A DNA stretch of 64,000 nt. Origin: Nocardioides marinus. GTDB lineage: Bacteria > Actinomycetota > Actinomycetes > Propionibacteriales > Nocardioidaceae. The notes under the pieces were generated by a model, which saw only the letters and a list, made by a program, of their open reading frames with translations, did no database searches and was not told the origin of the DNA. Shown piece by piece: positions 23,848 through 33,056 of this stretch. The translations under genes were made by a program, and so were the position numbers. Each line of letters opens with the position of its first letter. Position 1 is the stretch's first letter. The stretch covers positions 62,001 through 126,000 of the forward strand of contig NZ_JACBZI010000001.1 in the NCBI RefSeq assembly GCF_013408145.1. The letters run 5' to 3'.

Positions 23848-24239
23848 GCCGGGCCGGTCGTGGCGATCGGGGAGCGGTGACCGCGGAGCTGGCCATGGTG
23901 CTGCCGCTGCTCCTCGCCGTCACGGCCGGGCTGGTGTGGCTGTTGGTCGTGGGGCTCGGTCAGCTCCGGGCCACCGACGCCGCGCGCGAGGCGGCGCGCG
24001 CCCTGGCCCGCGGGGAGGACGCCGCGGTCGCGACCGATCTCGCGCTCACGATCGGGCCACCGGGCAGCACGGTCGCGGTGAGCGACCGCGACGGGCTGGT
24101 CGTCGTCACCGTCAAGGCCACGATCGAGGGGCCGGGCGGCGCGCTGGCCGTGCTCCCCGGGGCGGAGGTCAGCGGCGAGGCGACGGCCGCGCGCGAGCCG
24201 GCCGCCGGGGGGCCGGCGCCGAGCGGGTCCGTCCCGTGA
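23844..24239 (+). CDS. TadE-family pseudopilin
   Basis: 131 residues: short charged N-terminus, then GAVTAELAMVLPLLLAVTAG and a single membrane helix to about residue 35, the TadE signature (AE near the start of the helix). The outer domain is short and Val-rich. It is coupled to the pilin gene and to the following TadE-like gene by 4-base overlaps. Minor pseudopilins of this type are processed by the prepilin peptidase and help assemble the pilus. Confidence 0.8.
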   Translation: MSRAGRGDRGAVTAELAMVLPLLLAVTAGLVWLLVVGLGQLRATDAAREAARALARGEDAAVATDLALTIGPPGSTVAVSDRDGLVVVTVKATIEGPGGALAVLPGAEVSGEATAAREPAAGGPAPSGSVP

Positions 24240-24634
24240 GGCGGCGTACCGACCGGGGTGCCGACCGGGGTGCCGACCGTGGTGCCGACCGGGGCGCCGC
24301 CACCACGGCCGCGGTCGCCTGCCTCGGGCTGCTGCTGGTGGTGGGTCTGGCACTCGGGGAGGTGGGGGCGTGGTTCGCGGCGCACCGGCAGGCGCGGGCG
24401 GCGGCCGACCTCGCCGCACTGGCCGGGGCCGGCGCCCTGACCGGGGCCCCGGCGGGCGCGGCGGGCCTCGACCCGTGCGTGGCGGCCGCCGAGGTGGCCC
24501 GGCGCAACGGTGCGGAGGTCACGTCGTGCCGCGCCGTCGGCAGCGCGGTCGAGGTGGTCGTCTCGGTGGACGCACCGAGCCGGTGGGGCCCTGAGGCCGC
24601 GCTCACCGGCACCGCTCGGGCCGGTCTTGCGTGA
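24236..24634 (+). CDS. Rv3654c-like TadE-family protein
   Basis: 132 residues from GTG 24236. After an N-terminus of ADRG repeats encoded by a 12-bp minisatellite (24245-24292) comes a hydrophobic helix AAVACLGLLLVVGLALGEVG, then HRQARAAADLAALAGAGAL and a small domain with two Cys residues (DPCVAA, VTSCRA). This is the layout of Rv3654c-type proteins at the end of actinobacterial tad clusters. It closes the pilus operon; the next gene is convergent. Confidence 0.75.
   Translation: MRRRTDRGADRGADRGADRGAATTAAVACLGLLLVVGLALGEVGAWFAAHRQARAAADLAALAGAGALTGAPAGAAGLDPCVAAAEVARRNGAEVTSCRAVGSAVEVVVSVDAPSRWGPEAALTGTARAGLA
24245..24292 (+). repeat. 12-bp minisatellite in the last tad gene
   Basis: Four copies of a unit like GGTGCCGACCGG encode the ADRG repeats just before the membrane helix. 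Confidence 0.7.
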
Positions 24635-24646
24635 GCGGGTCCGGCC

Positions 24647-24937
24647 TCAGCGCTCCTCCTCGCGCTCGTGCTCGCGCGCGCGGTCGAGCTTCTCCGACAG
24701 CTCGGTCAGCTTCTTGTGCTCACGGCGGGCCTGCATCGCCTTGCGGGCGCCCAGCTTGGCCAGCGAGAACCCCCACAGCACGGCCGCCGCCGCACCCACG
24801 CCGAGCAGGAACAGCGTCACTGCCGAGACGTCGATCCCGAGCACCTCCGCGCCGGTGCTCGTGATGTCGGCGGTGAGCACCCCGACCAGGATGACGACGA
24901 CACCGGCGAGGAGCAGCAGCAGACCCAGGACGACCAT
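24647..24937 (-). CDS. Small membrane protein
   Basis: 96 residues. Two membrane helices (VLGLLLLLAGVVVILVGVL, residues 2-21; VTLFLLGVGAAAAVLWGF, about 40-58) and a charged C-terminal coil (KLTELSEKLDRAREHEREEE). The family is not known, but such small proteins with a cytoplasmic coiled tail are common in actinobacteria. It lies between the convergent end of the tad cluster and the helicase gene. Confidence 0.7.
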   Translation of the reverse strand: MVVLGLLLLLAGVVVILVGVLTADITSTGAEVLGIDVSAVTLFLLGVGAAAAVLWGFSLAKLGARKAMQARREHKKLTELSEKLDRAREHEREEER

Positions 24938-25003
24938 GGCCCGAGCCTAGGGCTGCGCGCTCCCCGCCGACAGTGCCCGCCGACACGGGCCCGGCGGTCG
25001 GTG

Positions 25004-27394
25004 TCAGTCGAGCGGCGCGTGGGCGAGCAGCAGGTCCAGGAGGACCAGGGCCCCGGCCTTGTCGAGGGGGTTGTTCTGGTTGCCGCACTTGGGCGACTGG
25101 ATGCACGACGGGCAGCCCTCGAGGCACTCGCAGGAGGCGATGGTCTCCCGCGTGGCCCGCAGCCAGGCGCCGGCGGCGTGGTAGCCGCGCTCCGCGAAGC
25201 CGGCTCCGCCCGGGTGGCCGTCGTGGACGAAGACCGTGAGCGTGCCGGTGTCGGGGTGCAGGGCGGTCGAGACACCGCCGATGTCCCAGCGGTCGCAGGT
25301 CGCGAAGAGCGGCAGCAGGCCGATCGAGCAGTGCTCCGCCGCGTGCGCGGCGCCCGGGAGGTCGCCCGGGTCGAGACCGCAGCCCTCGAGCTCGGCGGAC
25401 GGGATCGTCCACCACACCGCGCTGGTGCGCAGCGTGCGCTCGGGGAGGTCGAGCGGCTCCTCGCCGAGCACCTCACCGCCGGGTTGGCGCCGCCGCAGGA
25501 ACGAGACCACCTGCTGGGAGACGTCGACCTGGCCCAGCACCAGGCGGCACGGGCCCCACCGACGGCTCTCGCGCTCCTCGACCACCGAGATGTCGGTGAG
25601 CTCGCGGGCGGAGGTGGAGTAGTCGGGGTCGTCCCGCTCGAGGACGGCCACGTGGTCCTCGAGGTCGAGCTCGCGCACGAGGTAGGTCTCGCCGCGGTGG
25701 ACGTAGACCGCGCCGGGGTGGGCTGTCCCGTGCGCGCGCCCGCCGTCGACGGTGCCGACCACCCGACCGGTGCCGGCCTCGACGAGCTGGACCTGCTGGC
25801 CGCCGCTGGAGCGGATGTCGGCGAGGTCCGCGGCCCGGCTGCGGTCGGTCCAGAACCAGCCGTGCGGCCGCTTGCGCAGCAGCCCGCGCGCGACGAGGTC
25901 GTCGACGACCGGCTCGGCACCGGGCCAGTACGCCGCGAGGTCGGCGCGCGTGAGCGGCCGCTCCTGTGCGGCGGCCGCGAGGTGCGGCCCGAGGACGTAG
26001 GGGTTGGTGGGGTCGAAGACCGTCGCCTCGACCGGTCGACCGAACAACGACTCCGGGTGGTGCACGAGGTAGGTGTCCAGCGGGTCGTCGCGCGCCACCA
26101 GCAGCGCCGCCGCGTCCTGCGCCCCCCGGCCGGCACGCCCGACCTGCTGCCAGAAGGCGGCGCGGGTCCCGGGGAAGCCGGCGACCAGCACCGCGTCGAG
26201 ACCGCTGACGTCGATGCCGAGCTCCAGCGCGTTGGTCGCAGCCAGGCCCAGGAGCTCCCCGGAGCGCAGCCGCTGCTCGATCTCACGGCGCTCCTCGGGG
26301 AGGTAGCCCCCTCGGTAGGCCGCGACCCGACCCGCGAGGGACGGGTCGACCTCCTCCAGCAGCGCGGACGAGGTCATCGCGACCTGCTCCGCACCGCGGC
26401 GCGAGCGGATGAAGGCCAGGCTGCGCACGCCCTCGACGACCAGGTCGGTGAGCAGGTCGGCGGTCTCGGAGGAGGCGGCCCGCCGCACGGGCGCGTCGTT
26501 CTCCCCGAGGTGCTCGGTCAGCGGAGGCTCCCAGAGCCCCACGGTGACCCGGCCGCGGGGCGAGGCGTCGTCCTCGATCGCGAGCACGTCGAGCCCGGTG
26601 AGCCGGTGCGCGGCCGCGGCCGGGTCTGCCACGGTGGCGGAGGCCAGCACGAACGTCGGGTCGGCGCCGTAGGACGCGCACACCCGCCGCAGGCGGCGCA
26701 GCACGTGCGCCACGTGCGCCCCGAAGACCCCGCGGTAGTGGTGGCACTCGTCGACGACCACCATCGACAGTGACCGCCAGAACCCGGTCCAGCGCTCGTG
26801 GCCGGGCAGCAGGCTGCGGTGCAGCATGTCGGGGTTGGTGAGGACGTACTCGCCGTGGTCGCGGGTCCACTCACGCTGCTCGCGGCTGCTGTCGCCGTCG
26901 TGCGTCGCGAGCCTCACCCCCAGACCCAGCTCGTGCAGCGAGGAGAGCTGGTCCTGGGCGAGCGCCTTGGTGGGGGAGAGGTAGAGCACCGCCGCGCCGC
27001 GCTGCCCGCGACCACCACGCGCGGCCAGCACCCGCGAGAGCGCCGGCACCTGGAAGGCCAGCGACTTGCCCGACGCCGTCCCCGTCGAGAGCACCACGTG
27101 CCGGCCGTGCCAGGCGGCGTCGGCCGCCGCCACCTGGTGGGTCCAGGGCTGCACCACGCCACGCCCGGCGTACGCCGCCCGCACCTGTTCCGGCACCCAC
27201 CCCGGCCACGGGGCAGCCACTGCCGCCCGGGGCGGGAGCTCCTCGACGTGGGTCAGCCGGTCGGCGCGCCCGGGGGCCGAGGCCAGCCGTTCGAGCAGCC
27301 CGGTCACGGGTCGGCCCGTCGGCGTGCCGCTCGGGGCGAGCTCGCTGGTGGTCGGGCCGGGCATGGTCCCGATCCTCGCAAACCGCACCGACAC
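25004..27394 (-). CDS. DEAD/DEAH-box helicase with DUF1998-type C-terminus (YprA/MrfA-like)
   Basis: 796 residues. Helicase core: STGTASGKS (motif I), [28 protein letters not shown] (motif II, DECH), ASATVA (motif III), then the C-terminal RecA domain with IRSRRGAEQ and VGRAGRG (motif VI). A C-terminal cysteine cluster, [10 protein letters not shown] followed by SPKCGNQNN, is the zinc site of the MrfA/YprA (DUF1998) family. These ATP-dependent 3'-5' helicases act in DNA repair; MrfA repairs mitomycin C adducts. An alternative start is ATG 27364. The gene stands alone between the palindromic repeats and the tad cluster. Confidence 0.85.
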   Translation of the reverse strand: MSVRFARIGTMPGPTTSELAPSGTPTGRPVTGLLERLASAPGRADRLTHVEELPPRAAVAAPWPGWVPEQVRAAYAGRGVVQPWTHQVAAADAAWHGRHVVLSTGTASGKSLAFQVPALSRVLAARGGRGQRGAAVLYLSPTKALAQDQLSSLHELGLGVRLATHDGDSSREQREWTRDHGEYVLTNPDMLHRSLLPGHERWTGFWRSLSMVVVDECHHYRGVFGAHVAHVLRRLRRVCASYGADPTFVLASATVADPAAAAHRLTGLDVLAIEDDASPRGRVTVGLWEPPLTEHLGENDAPVRRAASSETADLLTDLVVEGVRSLAFIRSRRGAEQVAMTSSALLEEVDPSLAGRVAAYRGGYLPEERREIEQRLRSGELLGLAATNALELGIDVSGLDAVLVAGFPGTRAAFWQQVGRAGRGAQDAAALLVARDDPLDTYLVHHPESLFGRPVEATVFDPTNPYVLGPHLAAAAQERPLTRADLAAYWPGAEPVVDDLVARGLLRKRPHGWFWTDRSRAADLADIRSSGGQQVQLVEAGTGRVVGTVDGGRAHGTAHPGAVYVHRGETYLVRELDLEDHVAVLERDDPDYSTSARELTDISVVEERESRRWGPCRLVLGQVDVSQQVVSFLRRRQPGGEVLGEEPLDLPERTLRTSAVWWTIPSAELEGCGLDPGDLPGAAHAAEHCSIGLLPLFATCDRWDIGGVSTALHPDTGTLTVFVHDGHPGGAGFAERGYHAAGAWLRATRETIASCECLEGCPSCIQSPKCGNQNNPLDKAGALVLLDLLLAHAPLD

Positions 27395-27465
27395 CGCCGA
27401 GCCGGCGCATCAATGCGCCGGCTCGGCGGGCTGGGTGGTCGAGCCGGCGTATCAATGCGCCGGCT
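27394..27465. repeat. Two REP-like palindromes
   Basis: The first (27394-27429) is a perfect palindrome with 17-bp arms around CA; the second (27441-27465) has one mismatch. The core, GAGCCGGCG ... CGCCGGCTC, is shared with the three copies at 23381-23497. They sit at the start of the helicase gene and may also end transcription from the right. Confidence 0.8.
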
Positions 27466-27667
27466 CGGCAGGGGACAGCCACCTGAACGGGTGAGCGGGC
27501 ACCGTTCGGGTGTGGCGCGGGAGGCCTGTCGTCTTTACCTTTCTGTGCGCGCCTCGGGGCGTCGTGGTTTCATATCCTGTGGTCGATCCGTGGGACGGGG
27601 GGCGTTCCCTGCGCTCCGGCCGACCTGGAGTACCTTCGACCCACCCCCAGCCGACAGGGAGCAACAC

Positions 27668-28006
27668 GTGGACCTCACCCTCGCCACGCGCGACGTCGAC
27701 GGTACGACCGTTGTCACCGTCGGCGGTGAGATCGATGTCTACACAGCGCCGAAGCTGCGCGACAAGATCACCGAGCTCGTCGCCGCCGGCGTCTACGACC
27801 TCGTGATCGACATGGAGGCAGTGGAGTTCCTCGACTCCACCGGCCTCGGTGTCCTCGTGGGCGGACTGAAGAAGGTCCGCGCGCACGACGGCTCGCTGCA
27901 GCTGGTGTGCACCCAGGACCGCCTGCTCAAGATCTTCCGGATCACCGGACTGGCGAAGGTCTTCGTCATCCACGACAGCGCCGAAGCCGCGCTGGCCGCC
28001 TCCTGA
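27668..28006 (+). CDS. STAS-domain anti-sigma factor antagonist
   Basis: 112 residues from GTG 27668 after AGGGAG. A single STAS domain: [20 protein letters not shown], then [12 protein letters not shown] and the phosphorylation loop [13 protein letters not shown], whose Ser is the site that an anti-sigma kinase modifies. Length and motifs match BldG/RsbV-type antagonists, which release a sigma factor by binding its anti-sigma factor. No kinase or sigma gene is adjacent. A promoter lies within 27480-27667. Confidence 0.9.
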   Translation: MDLTLATRDVDGTTVVTVGGEIDVYTAPKLRDKITELVAAGVYDLVIDMEAVEFLDSTGLGVLVGGLKKVRAHDGSLQLVCTQDRLLKIFRITGLAKVFVIHDSAEAALAAS

Positions 28007-28280
28007 CCCTGAGCCTCTGACCCGAGCCTTGGTCCGAGCCTTTGGCTCGAGCCCCTGGCCTGAACCCCCGAGACCACGCCCTGGTCCGGGGGTCCTGCTG
28101 GCACGCCGCACGGCCACGTGGGACCCGTCACCGACGGTGACACGCTGTGGCGCGCGTCACACTGTGCTGCTGTCACGCCCTTTGCCGTGCGTAGACTCCG
28201 GCTCGTTCCAGTGAGACGTGGCTCACACTCTGCTGCTGCGTCCACACCGAGCTGCACAGCTCCGACCCAGGAGGAAGCGC

Positions 28281-30608
28281 ATGACGGGGACCGTTCCCAA
28301 CGTCGTGGACGTCTCCGGTGGCAACCTCGTGCTCGTCGTCGTCGTCGCTCTCATCGCACTCGGTGCGTTGGCGATGGCTGCGATGTTCCGCGCCGAGGTG
28401 ATGTCTGCCGCCGAAGGCACCGACAACATGAAGTCCATCGCCCAGGCCGTGCAGGAGGGGGCCAACGCCTACCTCACGCGGCAGTTCCGCACGCTCGCCA
28501 TCTTCGCCGGCATCGCGTTCTTCGCGCTGCTGCTGCTGCCCGCCGACGACGCCGTGGTGCGGATCTTCCGTTCCGTGGCCTTCCTCGGGGGCGCCGGCTT
28601 CTCCGCGGCGGTGGGCTACCTCGGGATGTCGTTGGCGGTGCAGGCCAACCTGCGCGTCGCCGCGGCCGCCCAGACGCAGGGCCGCGACCCGGCGATGCAC
28701 ATCGGGTTCCGCACCGGCGCCACCGTCGGCATGCTCACCGTCGGCCTCGGCCTGCTCGGCGCGTCCGTCGTGGTGCTGGCCTTCCAGGACGACGCGCCCG
28801 ACGTGCTCGAGGGCTTCGGCTTCGGGGCGGCGCTGCTCGCGATGTTCATGCGAGTCGGCGGCGGCATCTTCACCAAGGCCGCCGACGTGGGCGCCGACCT
28901 GGTCGGCAAGGTCGAGAACAACATCCCCGAGGACGACCCGCGCAACGCCGCCACCATCGCCGACAACGTCGGCGACAACGTGGGTGACTGCGCCGGCATG
29001 GCCGCCGACCTCTTCGAGTCCTACGCCGTCACCCTGGTGGCGGCGCTGATCCTCGGCTCGGCCGCGTTCGGCGACAAGGGCCTGGTCTTCCCGCTGCTGA
29101 TCCCCGCGATCGGGGCGCTGACCGCGGTGGCCGGTGTCTACCTCTGCCAGCCGCGGCCCGGCGAGAACGGCCTGACCACGATCAACCGCGCGTTCTACAT
29201 CTCCGCAGGCATCGGTGCGGTGGCCAGCGTCCTGCTGGCCTTCGTCTACCTGCCCGGTGACTTCTCCGAGCTCAGCGGCCTCGAGCGCGGCGGCAGCCCG
29301 CTCGACCGGGCCTTCGGGTTCGAGCCCGCCAGCGGCAGCCCGGCGGTGATCGCGGCCCTGGCGGTGCTGATCGGCATCGTGCTCGCCGCGGCGATCCTGG
29401 CCCTCACCGGCTACTTCACCGGCACCGAGTTCCGTCCGGTCAAGGACGTCGGGCGTACGTCGTTGACCGGTGCGGCCACGGTCATCCTGTCCGGCCTCTC
29501 GGTCGGCTTCGAGTCGGCCGTCTACACGACCCTGGTGATCGGGGCGGCCGTCTTCGGCGCGTTCCTGCTGGGGGCGGGCTCGCTGTCCATCGCGCTGTTC
29601 GCGGTGGCCCTGGCCGGCTGCGGCCTGCTCACCACCGTCGGCGTGATCGTCGCGATGGACACCTTCGGCCCGGTCTCCGACAACGCCCAGGGCATCGCGG
29701 AGATGTCCGGCGACGTGAGCGAGGAGGGGGCGCAGATCCTCACCGAGCTCGACGCGGTCGGCAACACCACGAAGGCGATCACCAAGGGCATCGCGATCGC
29801 GACGGCCGTGCTGGCCGCGAGCGCGCTGTTCGGCTCCTACATCGGCACCGCGATCGAGCGGCTGGCGGACCTGGAGAACTCCACCGAGCAGGACGTCACC
29901 GACTTCCTGACCAGCTTCTTCGTGTTCAGCCCCGACGTGCTGGTCGGTCTGCTGATCGGCGTCGCGGTGGTGTTCTTGTTCTCGGGGCTGGCCATCAACG
30001 CCGTGGGCCGGGCCGCCGGTGCGGTGGTCATGGAGGTGCGCCGCCAGTTCCGGGAGATCCCGGGGATCATGGAGGGCACCGGTCGCCCGGAGTACGGCAA
30101 GGTCGTCGACATCGTCACCCGCGACTCGCTGCGCGAGCTGGCCACGCCGGGCATCCTGGCGATCCTGGCCCCGATCGCGGTGGGCTTCGGTCTCGGCGTC
30201 GGCGCGCTGGCCGGGTTCCTGGCCGGTGCCATCGGCTCCGGCACCTTGATGGCGGTCTTCCTCGCCAACGCCGGCGGTGCGTGGGACAACGCCAAGAAGC
30301 TGGTCGAGGACGGTCACCACGGTGGCAAGGGCTCGCCCGCCCACGAGGCCACCGTCATCGGTGACACCGTCGGCGACCCGTTCAAGGACACCGCGGGCCC
30401 GGCGATCAACCCGCTGCTGAAGGTGATGAACCTGGTCTCGCTGCTCATCGTGGGCGCGATCATCTCGCTGACCGTGGGCGAGGACGCCAACCGTCCGCTG
30501 TCGATCATCATCGCCCTCGCGGCGGCGCTCGGCATCGCGGTCGCGGTCTACCTGTCCAAGCGCCGCTCGGCGGTCATCTCCGACGAGGAGCCGGCCCCGG
30601 TCGGCTGA
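28281..30608 (+). CDS. hppA: Membrane-bound proton-translocating pyrophosphatase, K+-independent
   Basis: 775 residues from ATG 28281, preceded by AGGAGG. About 16 hydrophobic segments. The family signature DVGADLVGKVE is at about residue 205, followed by DNVGDNVGDCAGMAADLFES. The GNTTKAITKG segment has Lys where K+-dependent enzymes have Ala, so this should be the K+-independent, H+-pumping type. It couples cleavage of pyrophosphate to H+ export, saving energy from biosynthetic by-product. A possible -10 box (TAGACT) lies at about 28192. A strong terminator follows at 30621. Confidence 0.95.
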   Translation: MTGTVPNVVDVSGGNLVLVVVVALIALGALAMAAMFRAEVMSAAEGTDNMKSIAQAVQEGANAYLTRQFRTLAIFAGIAFFALLLLPADDAVVRIFRSVAFLGGAGFSAAVGYLGMSLAVQANLRVAAAAQTQGRDPAMHIGFRTGATVGMLTVGLGLLGASVVVLAFQDDAPDVLEGFGFGAALLAMFMRVGGGIFTKAADVGADLVGKVENNIPEDDPRNAATIADNVGDNVGDCAGMAADLFESYAVTLVAALILGSAAFGDKGLVFPLLIPAIGALTAVAGVYLCQPRPGENGLTTINRAFYISAGIGAVASVLLAFVYLPGDFSELSGLERGGSPLDRAFGFEPASGSPAVIAALAVLIGIVLAAAILALTGYFTGTEFRPVKDVGRTSLTGAATVILSGLSVGFESAVYTTLVIGAAVFGAFLLGAGSLSIALFAVALAGCGLLTTVGVIVAMDTFGPVSDNAQGIAEMSGDVSEEGAQILTELDAVGNTTKAITKGIAIATAVLAASALFGSYIGTAIERLADLENSTEQDVTDFLTSFFVFSPDVLVGLLIGVAVVFLFSGLAINAVGRAAGAVVMEVRRQFREIPGIMEGTGRPEYGKVVDIVTRDSLRELATPGILAILAPIAVGFGLGVGALAGFLAGAIGSGTLMAVFLANAGGAWDNAKKLVEDGHHGGKGSPAHEATVIGDTVGDPFKDTAGPAINPLLKVMNLVSLLIVGAIISLTVGEDANRPLSIIIALAAALGIAVAVYLSKRRSAVISDEEPAPVG

Positions 30609-30620
30609 CCCGCCCCTGCA

Positions 30621-30665
30621 CGCACGCAGCGCCCCCACCCGGCACCTGGGTGGGGGCGCTGTGCG
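30621..30665 (+). terminator. Terminator between hppA and the Ig-like protein gene
   Basis: A GC-rich 13-bp perfect stem (30628-30640 with 30648-30660) around GGCACCT, extended by CGCAC/GTGCG after a small bulge. It can serve both convergent genes. Confidence 0.8.
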
Positions 30666-30693
30666 TGTGGGCTCCGGGTGGAGCGGCACGACC

Positions 30694-32310
30694 TCAGCGG
30701 CGGGGCAGCACCCGCACCTTCAGCGTCTTCGACCGGGACTCCTCGGTGGCGTCGGAGCCGGCGTACACCGCGGTGAGCACGTGCTTGCCCTTCGAGAGCT
30801 TGGGCAGCTTGACCTTCTTGGTGCCGCGGGCGATCCGCAGCCGCTTGAGGGTCTTGGAGCCGTCGAGGATGCTGACGACCCCGTCGGGGGCGAACCCGTC
30901 CACCAGCACGCCGACCTTCACGCGCAGCGGCTTGCCCGCACGGGCCTTCTTCTTGCCCTTCAGCGTGGTCGCCGAGGCCAGCTTCGCGACCGGCAGCGCC
31001 GAGGTGGTGAAGGTGGCCGGCTGGTAGCCCGCACGCGTCGCGGTCACGGTGACCGACAGGGTCGACCCGAGGTCGTCGGCGGCGACGGCGTACGTCGAGG
31101 AGGTGGCGCCACTGATGACCTGGCCGCCACGGCGCCACTGGTAGGTGTGGGCCGGCGTGCTGCCCTGGCCCCAGGCGCCGGGCAGGGCGGTGAGGGTGCG
31201 CCCCAGGGCGTAGGTGCCGCTGACCGAGGGCTGGGTGGTGAAGCTCGGCGGGTCGCCCAGGCCGGGGGTCACCTCGTTGCTGTCGACGGTGCTGTCGGTC
31301 CAGCCCTCCTTGTGGCCGGTCACCTTGGCCACGACACGGCGGCCGTAGTCGTCGGGGGTCAGCGTGTAGGTCTTGTCGGTCGCACCGGAGATGGGGGAGC
31401 CGTCGCGCAGCCACTGGTAGGCGTGGGTGACGCCCTCCTCGTTCCAGGTCGGGTCCTGGACGCTGATGACCTTGCCGACGCGCGCGGTGCCGGTCACGGT
31501 CGCAGCGGACGTGGCCTGCAGCGGGCTGGCCTCGGTCTGGGGGATCGTGAGGAAGCCGGTGAGCGCGGTGAGGACCGGCAGCCCGGCCAGGGTGCCCGTC
31601 ACGACGGCGTGCAGCTGCTTGCCGGCGTCGCTGAGGACCGGCACGTACGTCGGCCCCGTGGCGCCGGGGACGGGCGCGCCGTCCACGAACCACTGGTAGG
31701 TCGTCGTCACGCCCGGCAGGCTCCAGATCGGGTTGAGGACCTGCAGCAGCGAGCCGACACCGGGGATGCCGGTGATGGCCGGGTCGCTGAGGACCTCGAG
31801 CACCGGGTTGCCGGTCCCACCGCCCTCACCGCCGCCGCCACCACCGCCGCCACCGCCGGGGAGCGGGATGGCGACGACGCCGGAGTAGACCTCCTTGACC
31901 AGCAGCGTGAGGACGCCGAGCACCGAGCCGGTGACGAGGGCCTGGACGTTCTTGCCGGCCTCGTCGAGCGTGGGGGTGAAGGTGGTGCCGGTGGCGCCCG
32001 GGATCGGTACGCCGTCGGCCAGCCACTGCACCTGGTTGGCGACGCCGAGGAGGTTCCACTCGGGCATGGTGAGCGTGAGTGGGCTGCCGACAGCGGCGGT
32101 GCCGTTGATGATGGGGCCGACGAGTGCGTTCAGCAGGTCGGTGACCGGGTCGAGGATGCCGTCCAGCGGACCGCCGGCGGCTCCGCCCGTGCGGTCGGCG
32201 GCGACCACGGGGGCTGCGGTGGCGGGTGCGGCGGTCAGCGTGACGCCGCCGGCTGCGAGGACGAGTGACAGCGCGGGCGCGAGCGCGCAACGGTGCAGCG
32301 TGGGCAGCAT
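30694..32310 (-). CDS. Secreted protein with Ig-like repeats
   Basis: 538 residues from ATG 32310, with GGGAGGGA upstream; an upstream start gives 17 extra residues. A Sec signal peptide (LAPALSLVLAAGGVTLTAAP, cleavage after ATA) is followed by repeated Ig-like modules of about 90 residues carrying the YQW-xxG-xxIxGAT-xxY pattern (seen for instance in HAYQWLRDGSPISGAT), a Gly-only linker, and a C-terminal Big_3-like domain (SILDGSKTLKRLRIARGTKK). Such exported modular proteins are common in Nocardioides and probably bind the cell surface or matrix. No enzyme domain is present. Confidence 0.8.
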   Translation of the reverse strand: MLPTLHRCALAPALSLVLAAGGVTLTAAPATAAPVVAADRTGGAAGGPLDGILDPVTDLLNALVGPIINGTAAVGSPLTLTMPEWNLLGVANQVQWLADGVPIPGATGTTFTPTLDEAGKNVQALVTGSVLGVLTLLVKEVYSGVVAIPLPGGGGGGGGGGEGGGTGNPVLEVLSDPAITGIPGVGSLLQVLNPIWSLPGVTTTYQWFVDGAPVPGATGPTYVPVLSDAGKQLHAVVTGTLAGLPVLTALTGFLTIPQTEASPLQATSAATVTGTARVGKVISVQDPTWNEEGVTHAYQWLRDGSPISGATDKTYTLTPDDYGRRVVAKVTGHKEGWTDSTVDSNEVTPGLGDPPSFTTQPSVSGTYALGRTLTALPGAWGQGSTPAHTYQWRRGGQVISGATSSTYAVAADDLGSTLSVTVTATRAGYQPATFTTSALPVAKLASATTLKGKKKARAGKPLRVKVGVLVDGFAPDGVVSILDGSKTLKRLRIARGTKKVKLPKLSKGKHVLTAVYAGSDATEESRSKTLKVRVLPRR

Positions 32311-32539
32311 GGGGGTCCCTCCCGGTGGGTGATCGAGATCCGGGTGGCGCGCCCCTCCCAAGGCGCGCCGACCCGGTGCAGCGACGGTAAAACCGTGGGA
32401 GGTCCTAGGACCCGGTTGTCACGGGTTCCTGCCCGAACTGCCCATCCCGCGGCAGTCGGGTAGTCCGTTCGGGCTGGCCCGATGTGACTACCCGGGCGTG
32501 AGGTGGCCCTGGGGGGAGCCACCCGTGCCACGGTGGAGC

Positions 32540-33049
32540 ATGCGCAGCCGTCGGACGTCCGTCCCGTCCCTGCTCCTCCCGGTCCTCGCCCTGGCCCTCG
32601 CGCCGGCGCTCGCCGCGTGCGGGGACGACCAGCCCACCGAGGCCGCGGCACCCGCGGCGCCGACCGTCGAGAGGGTCGACGAGCCTGCCGTGGAGCCCGT
32701 CACCGAGCCCGCCACCGAGCCCGTGGACCCTGCCCCCGCCGAGGAGGCGCCCAGCGGGCCGAGCGGTGAGGAGGCGGTGGCGTTCTTCCGGTCGACCGAG
32801 GCCGACTGCGCCGCGTTCGCGCTGGCGGTCGGCAACGACGTGCTCCCGGCGTACTACTTCACCGATGCGTTCGCCGCGGAGGACCTCGGCAACGGTTCCT
32901 GGGTGGTCGTCGACGGGGGCGGCGCCGAGCTGGTCGTCGACCTCACCGCCGGCGTGGTGCACGGGGTGGACGGGCCCAGCGGCGTGCTGCCGATCGAGTA
33001 CTCCTTCGGCTGCCCCGAGGACCTCTACCTCGGCTCCATCGCCGAGTGA
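32540..33049 (+). CDS. Lipoprotein of unknown function
   Basis: 169 residues from ATG 32540. Lipoprotein signal: Arg-rich start, hydrophobic SLLLPVLALALAPALA, lipobox LAAC. Then a Pro/Glu/Val linker (TEPATEPVDPAPAEEA) and a folded domain of about 100 residues containing two Cys residues (EADCAAFA, FGCPEDLY) likely in a disulfide. No family is recognised. It converges with the P450 gene and ends 8 bases from it. Confidence 0.7.
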   Translation: MRSRRTSVPSLLLPVLALALAPALAACGDDQPTEAAAPAAPTVERVDEPAVEPVTEPATEPVDPAPAEEAPSGPSGEEAVAFFRSTEADCAAFALAVGNDVLPAYYFTDAFAAEDLGNGSWVVVDGGGAELVVDLTAGVVHGVDGPSGVLPIEYSFGCPEDLYLGSIAE

Positions 33050-33056
33050 CCTGCCG

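Noticed and set aside
28173-30689. An 838-codon open frame antisense to hppA
   Set aside because: Its composition (rich in Arg, Asp, His, Gln) is that of a GC-skewed antisense shadow; hppA has all family motifs on the other strand.
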